5,107 nt of DNA. Origin: JALZBL01 sp040004775 (GTDB lineage Bacteria > Actinomycetota > Actinomycetes > Mycobacteriales > Jatrophihabitantaceae). This document shows positions 1-5,107 of this stretch, piece after piece. The translations under genes were made by a program, and so were the position numbers. The stretch's first letter is position 1; every line of letters starts with the position of its first letter. Under the pieces are notes generated by a model, which saw only the letters and a list, made by a program, of their open reading frames with translations, searched no databases and was not told the DNA's origin. The stretch covers positions 1 to 5,107 of the forward strand of contig JBDUAD010000146.1 of the NCBI GenBank assembly GCA_040004775.1, given 5' to 3'.

Positions 1-783
1 CTGCGCGACCGGGCCGGCCTGCTCCAGCAGGAAGAGGTGCCCGCCGCCGCGGACCACCACCAGCCGGGCGTGCGGGATCCGCCAGGCAAGCATGCGACCG
101 TTGACGCCCGGCACGATCGGGTCGTCGTCGCCGGCCAGGACCAGGGTCCGCTGCGGCAGCCGGTGCAGATAGGGCAGGCTCGTCCACCCCGACATGGCCC
201 ACAGCTGGGCGGCGTATCCGGTCAGGCTCGGCGGATGGGCGAACCGGTGCTGCGCGGCGAGCAGGGTTGCGTCGGGATGGTGCCGGGCTGCGCCACCGTA
301 GAGCTTGGGGGCGATCCGGCCGAAGTACTCCCGGTCGTGGTAGCGACGCGGGGTGGCCAGGGCCAGCAGCGCCCGCGGATCGCCGGGCACGCCGCCCAGC
401 CCGGGCATCGTCGCGGCGAGCACCAGCCGGCGGACCCGCTGTGGTGCCAAGTGGGCCAGCTCCTGTGCGACGCCGCCTCCGAAGGAGACGCCGAGCACGT
501 CGACCCGGTCGTGGCCGAGAGCATCGAGCATGCCGACCGCGGTACGGGCCAGGCCGGGAATGCGCCGGGGCCGGCGGTAGTGCGTGGACTCCCCCGTGCC
601 GGGCGCGTCGTAGGCGATGGTCTGGATACCGCGGCCGGCGATCGCCGCCTCGAACGGCCCCCAAAGGTCCAGACTCGCTCCGATTCCCATGATCAGCAGC
701 AATGGGCGGCCGGTCCCGCGTACCGACACGCGGATCCGCAGCTCCTCGACATCGACGTGACGGATGCCGTCAGGAAAAGGCAC
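1..783 (-). CDS. phaZ: Intracellular medium-chain-length PHA depolymerase (3' end outside the window)
   Basis: PhaZ hydrolyses stored PHA to free (R)-3-hydroxyalkanoic acids. The 261 visible residues form an alpha/beta-hydrolase. LLLIMGIGAS (28-37) fits the oxyanion region, and GVSFGGG carries nucleophile Ser100. AGDDDPIVP carries the acid, probably Asp221, and GGGHLFLL carries His249. The blocks IPGLAR, MLDALG, LAATMPG, TPRRY, IAPKLYGGA, GWTSLPYLH, LVLAGDDDP and RMLAWRIP match the Pseudomonas PhaZ family closely from memory, far beyond general hydrolase similarity. The family is about 283 residues long, so roughly 20 are cut off by the window. The start is GTG at 783, which aligns with the Pseudomonas N-terminus; GTG at 789 is an in-frame alternative. 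Neither has a clear Shine-Dalgarno. The gene overlaps the end of the dehydrogenase by 14 bases, indicating coupled translation. A relative acting on other esters is possible but less likely next to phaC. Confidence 0.9.
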   Translation of the reverse strand, partial: MPFPDGIRHVDVEELRIRVSVRGTGRPLLLIMGIGASLDLWGPFEAAIAGRGIQTIAYDAPGTGESTHYRRPRRIPGLARTAVGMLDALGHDRVDVLGVSFGGGVAQELAHLAPQRVRRLVLAATMPGLGGVPGDPRALLALATPRRYHDREYFGRIAPKLYGGAARHHPDATLLAAQHRFAHPPSLTGYAAQLWAMSGWTSLPYLHRLPQRTLVLAGDDDPIVPGVNGRMLAWRIPHARLVVVRGGGHLFLLEQAGPVAQ

Positions 784-1951
784 TGACACCGGTGATGTCG
801 CGGCCGACGATGAGGGTCTGGATGTCGGCGGTCCCCTCATAGGTGTAGAGCGCCTCGATGTCGGCCATATGCCGGATGATGTGGTTCTCCAGCAGGATTC
901 CGTTGCCGCCGAGCACTTCCCGGGCGGTCGAGATGACCTCGCGCGCCTTGCGGGTGTTGTTGAGCTTGGCCAGCGCGGCGATCGTGTCATTGAGCTCGCC
1001 GCCGGTCTTGAGCACACCGAGCCGCAGGCAATAGAGCTGCATGGCGACGATCTCGGCCAGCATCCGGACCAGCTTGTCCTGTACGAGCTGGAAGCCCGCC
1101 AACGGCTTGCCGAATTGCTGGCGCGCCTTGGCATAGCTCAGTGCGACTTCGTAGGCGGCCACCGCGTGGCCCAGCGCCCCCCACGCGACGGCGCTGCGGG
1201 TGGAGGCGAGCACCCGCCCGGCGTCCTTGAACGACCGCGCGCCCGGCAGCGCAGCGTCGGCTGGAACGCGTACGCCGGTCAGCTCGATGTCGGCCTGCCA
1301 CACGGCCCGGACCGAGACCTTCCCCTCGATCTTGGTGGCCCGATAGCCGGCATTTCCTTTCTCAACGAGGAATCCCTTGACCTTGCCGTCGTCGTCGTCG
1401 CGGGCCCAGACCACGACGACGTCGGCGATGGTGGCGTTGCCGATCCAGCGCTTTGCCCCGTCGATCACCCAGTCGTCGCCGTCGCGACGGGCCCGGGTCT
1501 CCAGGGCCACCGAGTCCGAGCCGTGCGCCGGCTCGGTGAGCGCGAATGCGCCGATGGTGTCCAGCGTAGCCATCCCCGGCAGCCATCGTGACTTCTGCTC
1601 GTCGGAGCCGAGCATGGCGATGGAGTTCATCGCCAGACCGGCCTGTACGCCGAGAAAAGTGCCGAGGCTGCCGTCGCCCCGGTTGAGCTCCATGTGGATG
1701 AGGCCGGCGGCGGTCGGGCTCATCGGCGGGCACCCGTAGCCGACGATGCCATCGCCGACGATGCCCATCTTGCCCATTTTCTCGATCAGCGGGTACGGGA
1801 ACTCGGCGCGTTCCCAGTAGTCGCCGATGACCGGCAGGACGTCGTTGTCGACGAACTCGCGGGTCCGCCGCAGGTAGTCCAGCTCGGCGTCGGTGAGCTC
1901 GTGGCGGAGCAGGAAGTAGTCAGTGCCGAGCGCGGAGCCGATGTCGGTCAA
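770..1951 (-). CDS. Acyl-CoA dehydrogenase, glutaryl-CoA dehydrogenase/ACX4-like branch
   Basis: This is an FAD flavoenzyme that oxidises acyl-CoA to trans-2-enoyl-CoA, the first step of beta-oxidation. The 393-residue product shows the family signatures in order: FALTEPAHGSDS (136-147), KRWIGNATIADV (167-178), RQQFGKPL (277-284), LGGNGI (347-352) and YTYEGTADIQ (369-378). Glu372 of YEGT is the predicted catalytic base, as in glutaryl-CoA dehydrogenase. However, the positions matching that enzyme's carboxylate-binding Arg and Ser are glycines within RGDGSLGTF (91-99), so glutaryl-CoA is an unlikely substrate. From memory, the closest pattern is plant peroxisomal ACX4, a short-chain acyl-CoA oxidase. 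The start is TTG at 1951, seven bases after the phaC stop and five bases after a GAGG. No ATG suits the frame; the upstream ATG at 2035 lies deep inside phaC. The end overlaps phaZ. Oxidase rather than dehydrogenase activity cannot be excluded. Confidence 0.92.
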   Translation of the reverse strand: MTDIGSALGTDYFLLRHELTDAELDYLRRTREFVDNDVLPVIGDYWERAEFPYPLIEKMGKMGIVGDGIVGYGCPPMSPTAAGLIHMELNRGDGSLGTFLGVQAGLAMNSIAMLGSDEQKSRWLPGMATLDTIGAFALTEPAHGSDSVALETRARRDGDDWVIDGAKRWIGNATIADVVVVWARDDDDGKVKGFLVEKGNAGYRATKIEGKVSVRAVWQADIELTGVRVPADAALPGARSFKDAGRVLASTRSAVAWGALGHAVAAYEVALSYAKARQQFGKPLAGFQLVQDKLVRMLAEIVAMQLYCLRLGVLKTGGELNDTIAALAKLNNTRKAREVISTAREVLGGNGILLENHIIRHMADIEALYTYEGTADIQTLIVGRDITGVSAFS

Positions 1952-1956
1952 CTGTG

Positions 1957-1965
1957 CCTCACTTC
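1957..1965 (-). promoter_or_regulatory. Ribosome binding site deciding the TTG start of the acyl-CoA dehydrogenase
   Basis: The strand reads GAAGTGAGG followed by CACAG and then TTG. The GAGG core lies five bases before the start codon, and the site overlaps the last codon and stop codon of phaC. It is the only good Shine-Dalgarno-like sequence near the beginning of this reading frame. It therefore supports the TTG at 1951 over the in-frame ATG at 2035. The arrangement implies that ribosomes finishing phaC can re-initiate on the dehydrogenase gene. Confidence 0.6.
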
Positions 1966-3644
1966 TCGCAGACGTAGGTGCCCGGCGCCGGACCCAGCAC
2001 GGGATGACCGGTGCCGCCCAGCTGGGCCGGGGCATCGCGGTCCGGACCGGATCGTTCCTTCAGCCAGCCGACATAGTGCTCCCACCAGGAGCCCGTCTCG
2101 GTCCGGGCGGCAGCCAGCCACTCGCCGGCCTCGACCGGGTTGGACTCGTTCACCCGGAAGCGTGCCTTGGCATTGGTCGGCGGGTTGACCAGGGCGGCGA
2201 TATGACCGCTGGTTGACAACACGAATCGGGTGTCGCCGCCGAGCAGCTGGGTGGTGCGATAGCAGCTCTGCCAGGGGCAGATGTGGTCGGCGATGCCGGC
2301 AACGACGTAAGCGTCGGTCTTCACCGCCGTCAGGTCGACCGGCTGGCCGAGCAGCTTCGCCGCACCCGGGGTGACCAGGGTGTTCTCCAAGCCGATCCGC
2401 AGGAAGTCGGCGTGCAGCTTGGCGGCCATCCGGGTGGTGTCGGCATTCCAGTACAGAATGTCGAACGCCGGCGGGTCCTGGCCGAGCAGGTAGTTGTTCA
2501 CCCAGTAGTTCCAGACCAGGTCGTCCGGCCGCAGCCAGGCGAAAAGCTCGGCCAGCGTCCGGCCGTCGAGATAGCCGCGCCGGGCGGACCGGGCGGCGGC
2601 GAGGCGGGCCATCCTCGGGTCGAGGGCGGCTTCGGCAAAGCCCGCGTGGGACTCGTCGAGAACGGTGACCCCGAGCGTCAGGCCGGCGATCCGGTCGAGG
2701 TCACCGACGACGGCCAGATAGCCCATCACCATCGAGCAGATCATGCCCCCGGAGCACAGGCCGGCCAGCATGGTGCGCTCGCTGCCGGCGATCGCCTCGA
2801 CGGCAGCCAGCGCGTCGAGCACTGCCTGGCCGTAGGTGTCCAGGCCCCATTCGGCGTGCCGGGCGTCGGGATTGCGCCAGGAGACGGCGAAGACCTGCTG
2901 TCCGGACTGGACGAAGTGCTCGATCATGCTGCGGCCGGGAGCGAGGTCGGCGATGTAGTACTTGTTGATCGTCGGCGGGATGAGCAGCAAGGGGATATTG
3001 CGTACCGTTGCCGTCTGCGGGGCGTACTGCAGCAACTCGAACACCGGGGTCCGCAACACCACCGCTCCCGGAGTCACCGCAAGGTTTTCCCCGACGGTGA
3101 ACGCGCGGCGGTCCACCATGGTCGGTATTCGGGGAGGCGTCGCCAGATCGCCGGCCAGGTGCCCCAGCCCGCGGACGAAGTTGCGGCCACCGCTGTCGAT
3201 CGTCGCCTTCAGAACGGCCGGGTTGAGCAGCGGGGAGTTGCTCGGGGAGGCCGCGGCGACGAGGTTGGCGGCCAGGAAGCGCAGCCGTTGGGTCGTCCGC
3301 CAGTCCAGCCCGGCGTCGTCGACCAGCGACTCGACGGTCCGGCCGGTGGCCAAATAGGCCTGCAGGATTCGGTGCAGCACAGGGTTTCCGGCCCACGCCT
3401 GGTCGGTGAAACGGCGGTCGCCCTTGGCCGGCTCCAGCTCCGACGATCCCCGGGCGACCTTCGCCAGCTCGGCGCCGAGCGAGGCCAGCCGACCCGCGAC
3501 GGTGCGCGGCCGGCTGGCCAGCGAGCGGAGCAGCCGGGCCCCGGCCGGCCCGGGCAGCCAGCGCCGGATCGGGCCGAGGGCGGCGTCGGAGAGCAGCGCG
3601 TCAAACGGCGCCGCATGCTCGGCGGCGGCCGGGCCCGCGGTCAT
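1959..3644 (-). CDS. phaC: Poly(3-hydroxyalkanoate) synthase, class II-like
   Basis: PhaC polymerises (R)-3-hydroxyacyl-CoA into PHA at the granule surface, releasing CoA. The 561-residue product has an N-terminal PhaC domain (about 15-215, including SSELEPAKGDRRF and WAGNP) and an alpha/beta-hydrolase catalytic domain. The lipase-like box is GLCSGG with nucleophile Cys297. The triad is completed by Asp453 in GIADHICPW and His481 in TSGHIAALVNPP. WNYWVNNYLLG and FDILYWN are conserved family blocks. The length, the triad positions and the C-terminal LGPAPGTYV resemble Pseudomonas class II (single-subunit, medium-chain) synthases as I recall them. The ATG at 3644 overlaps the fadD stop (ATGA) and gives the usual family length. 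The frame extends 60 codons further upstream, but only inside fadD and without family similarity. The Shine-Dalgarno is poor (a G run one base from ATG), so coupling to fadD translation is likely. Polymer chain length is inferred only. Confidence 0.95.
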   Translation of the reverse strand: MTAGPAAAEHAAPFDALLSDAALGPIRRWLPGPAGARLLRSLASRPRTVAGRLASLGAELAKVARGSSELEPAKGDRRFTDQAWAGNPVLHRILQAYLATGRTVESLVDDAGLDWRTTQRLRFLAANLVAAASPSNSPLLNPAVLKATIDSGGRNFVRGLGHLAGDLATPPRIPTMVDRRAFTVGENLAVTPGAVVLRTPVFELLQYAPQTATVRNIPLLLIPPTINKYYIADLAPGRSMIEHFVQSGQQVFAVSWRNPDARHAEWGLDTYGQAVLDALAAVEAIAGSERTMLAGLCSGGMICSMVMGYLAVVGDLDRIAGLTLGVTVLDESHAGFAEAALDPRMARLAAARSARRGYLDGRTLAELFAWLRPDDLVWNYWVNNYLLGQDPPAFDILYWNADTTRMAAKLHADFLRIGLENTLVTPGAAKLLGQPVDLTAVKTDAYVVAGIADHICPWQSCYRTTQLLGGDTRFVLSTSGHIAALVNPPTNAKARFRVNESNPVEAGEWLAAARTETGSWWEHYVGWLKERSGPDRDAPAQLGGTGHPVLGPAPGTYVCEK

Positions 3645-5107
3645 GCCCCCGACTGCGGCGCGGTGATCTCCCGCTTGAGGATCTTGCCGGTCGCCGTCTT
3701 GGGCAGCGCGTCGACCAGCCAGACCCGCCGCGGGTACTTGTACGCCGCCACCCGGGACTTCACGAAGTCCCGCAGCTCCTCCGGGGTTGCTGACTGCCCG
3801 GTCTTCAACGCAACCGCAGCGCACACCTCCTCACCCAGGCTGTCGTGAGCGATGCCGATGACTGCGGCCTCGCGGACGGCCGGGTGCTCGTAGAACACCT
3901 CCTCGATCTCGCGCGGATAGACGTTGTAGCCGCCGCGGATGATCAGGTCCTTCTTCCGGTCGACGATGAAGAAATAGCCGTCCGCGTCGACCTTTGCAAC
4001 GTCGCCGGTGCGGAACCAGCCGTCCTGGATCGCCTCGGCCGTCGCCTCCGGCTGCCGCCAGTAGCCGCGCATGATGTTGTGCCCTTTGATCGCGACCTCA
4101 CCGGCGGCCTCCGGCGATGCGTCGTTGCCGGCGTCGTCTATCAGCTTCATGGACACGCCGCGGATCGGCGTACCGATCGAGCCAGGCTTGCGCTCCTGGC
4201 CGGGGTGGTTGAACGACGCCACCGGCGAGGTCTCCGACAGCCCGTACCCCTCCAGGACCTGGCAGCCGAACGCGGCGTCGAAGCCGTGCAGCACCTCGAC
4301 CGGCAGTGCGGCGCCACCGGATATGCAGACCCGCAGCGAGGAGGTGTCATAGCTCTCGCGGTCGGGGTGATGCAGCAGGGCGGAGTACATGGTCGGGACG
4401 CCCTCGAAGATCGTGACGCGGTCGCGCTGCAGGATCTCCAGCGCCTCGCCCGGATCGAACCGCGGGAGCAGTGACAGCAACGAGCCGGAGAACACGCTGC
4501 TGTTGAGGCCACAGGTCTGGCCGAAGGCGTGGAACAGCGGCAGCGCGCCGAGGATCACGTCCTCGGGGCCGCTGTTGATCAGGGTCTCGGCGGTGATCCG
4601 GGCGTTTTCGCTCAGGTTGTGATGGGTCAGCTCGGCGCCCTTGGGCTTCCCGGTCGTGCCGGAGGTGTAGAGGATCACCGCGGTGTCGTCGTCGGCGCGG
4701 TCGGCCATCTCCTTCGCCGGCTCCTCGGTCGATAGCCGGCGCTCGAAGTCGCCGGGAGCGACGACGATCGCCTCGGCCCCGGCGCCGGCCGCGCCCTTCT
4801 CGGCGTCCTCGGCCATCTGGTGCCAGCAGAAGAGCAGCCCGGCCTGAGAGTCCTCGAGGTAGAAGCTCACCTCGCGGTCCTTGAGCAGCACGTTCATCGG
4901 CACCACGACGCCGCCGGCCTTGAGCACGCCGTAGTAGACCGAGGCGAACTCGGCCACGTTCGGCAGCATGACCCCGACCCGGTCGCCGGGTGACAGTCCG
5001 CGCCGGGCGAGCAGCCCGGCCACCCGGGAGCTGAGGTCGTCGAGCTCGGCGTAGGTGGTGGTCATCTCCCCCACCCGCAGCGCCGGCCGGTCCGGGTGGC
5101 GGGCGGC
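3641..5107 (-). CDS. fadD: AMP-forming long/medium-chain fatty-acyl-CoA ligase (5' end outside the window)
   Basis: This cytoplasmic ANL-superfamily enzyme activates a carboxylic acid with ATP through an acyl-adenylate and transfers the acyl group to CoA. The ATP-binding P-loop YTSGTTGKPKG is at 4669-4637. It is followed by the motif YGLSETSP, the hinge region GWFRTGD and DRKKDLIIRGGYNVYP, and the C-terminal PKTATGKILKR with the catalytic lysine codon at 3685-3683. The frame stays open to the right edge and reads AARHPDRPALRVGE, a typical FadD N-terminus, so the GTG at 5074 is probably internal and only some 10-25 residues are missing. In all, 488 residues are visible. The stop overlaps the phaC start as ATGA. 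Family assignment is firm; the substrate is not. Next to phaC and phaZ, fatty acids or 3-hydroxyalkanoic acids released from PHA are plausible substrates (inference). Confidence 0.93.
   Translation of the reverse strand, partial: AARHPDRPALRVGEMTTTYAELDDLSSRVAGLLARRGLSPGDRVGVMLPNVAEFASVYYGVLKAGGVVVPMNVLLKDREVSFYLEDSQAGLLFCWHQMAEDAEKGAAGAGAEAIVVAPGDFERRLSTEEPAKEMADRADDDTAVILYTSGTTGKPKGAELTHHNLSENARITAETLINSGPEDVILGALPLFHAFGQTCGLNSSVFSGSLLSLLPRFDPGEALEILQRDRVTIFEGVPTMYSALLHHPDRESYDTSSLRVCISGGAALPVEVLHGFDAAFGCQVLEGYGLSETSPVASFNHPGQERKPGSIGTPIRGVSMKLIDDAGNDASPEAAGEVAIKGHNIMRGYWRQPEATAEAIQDGWFRTGDVAKVDADGYFFIVDRKKDLIIRGGYNVYPREIEEVFYEHPAVREAAVIGIAHDSLGEEVCAAVALKTGQSATPEELRDFVKSRVAAYKYPRRVWLVDALPKTATGKILKREITAPQSGA

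Larger units (their letters stand above)
1..5107 (-). other. Probable four-gene operon fadD-phaC-acyl-CoA dehydrogenase-phaZ
   Basis: All four genes share one strand with junctions of -4, +7 and -14 bases, leaving no room for internal terminators or ordinary promoters. The first gene is open at the right edge and the last at the left edge, so the operon's promoter and terminator lie outside the window. Functionally the genes link acyl activation, first-step beta-oxidation, PHA synthesis and PHA breakdown. Co-transcription is inferred from spacing and direction; no expression signal is visible. Confidence 0.85.

Noticed and set aside
222..524. Minus-strand open frame of 100 codons inside phaZ
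   Set aside because: It is in a different frame from phaZ, has no motifs, and the phaZ frame over the same bases has strong family similarity and a full catalytic triad.
1387..1400. Short GTC/GTCGTC runs, here and near 121-130
   Set aside because: They encode acidic Asp runs in the dehydrogenase (DDDDG) and the GDDDP motif of PhaZ. They are too short to count as functional repeats.
37..1591. Two plus-strand open frames (37-786 and 764-1591) opposite phaZ and the dehydrogenase
   Set aside because: They mirror the well-supported minus-strand genes, have no known motifs and biased composition, and lack convincing ribosome binding sites.
3533..3552. GC-rich inverted repeat resembling a hairpin
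   Set aside because: It encodes the Pro/Gly/Ala-rich N-terminal part of PhaC (around residues 31-37), has no T run, and short G/C palindromes are common at this base composition.
3645..3824. Upstream extension of phaC by 60 codons
   Set aside because: The extension lies wholly inside the 3' end of fadD and is unlike any PhaC N-terminus. The ATG at 3644 gives the normal class II length and an ATGA junction.
2283..3848. Long open frame on the plus strand (521 codons) opposite phaC
   Set aside because: Its product is low-complexity, rich in Arg, Gly, Gln and Val and without any recognisable domain. It lies antisense to a gene with clear catalytic motifs, and such mirror frames are expected in high-GC DNA.
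5072..5074. GTG at 5074 as the fadD start
   Set aside because: The frame remains open upstream with AARHPDRPAL, typical coding sequence for FadD N-termini, so the true start is most likely beyond the window.

Overview
The window is a stretch of high-GC DNA packed with coding sequence. Everything convincing lies on the minus strand, so transcription runs from position 5107 towards position 1. The strong G/C bias at third codon positions, the GTG and TTG starts and the style of the proteins suggest an actinobacterium. That is inference; there is no rRNA or other taxonomic marker here.

Layout in the direction of transcription: (1) fadD, an AMP-forming fatty-acyl-CoA ligase, 5107-3641, whose first codons lie outside the window; (2) phaC, a polyhydroxyalkanoate (PHA) synthase with class II features, 3644-1959, 561 residues; (3) an acyl-CoA dehydrogenase of the glutaryl-CoA dehydrogenase/ACX4-like branch, 1951-770, 393 residues, starting at TTG; (4) phaZ, an intracellular medium-chain-length (mcl) PHA depolymerase of the alpha/beta-hydrolase fold, 783-1, whose C-terminus lies beyond the left edge. 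The junctions are a 4-base ATGA overlap, a 7-base gap and a 14-base overlap, so the four genes almost certainly form one translationally coupled operon. No promoter, terminator, RNA gene, mobile element or CRISPR array is visible, and no intergenic stretch exceeds 7 bases.

Together the genes suggest a compact PHA cycle linked to fatty-acid oxidation. FadD would activate free fatty acids, or the 3-hydroxy acids released by PhaZ. The dehydrogenase would make 2-enoyl-CoA. A hydratase not seen here would give (R)-3-hydroxyacyl-CoA, PhaC would polymerise it, and PhaZ would break the polymer down again. The individual families are well known. What stands out is their combination in one operon, the class II character of PhaC in a probable actinobacterium, and a dehydrogenase that lacks the carboxylate-binding residues expected of a glutaryl-CoA enzyme.
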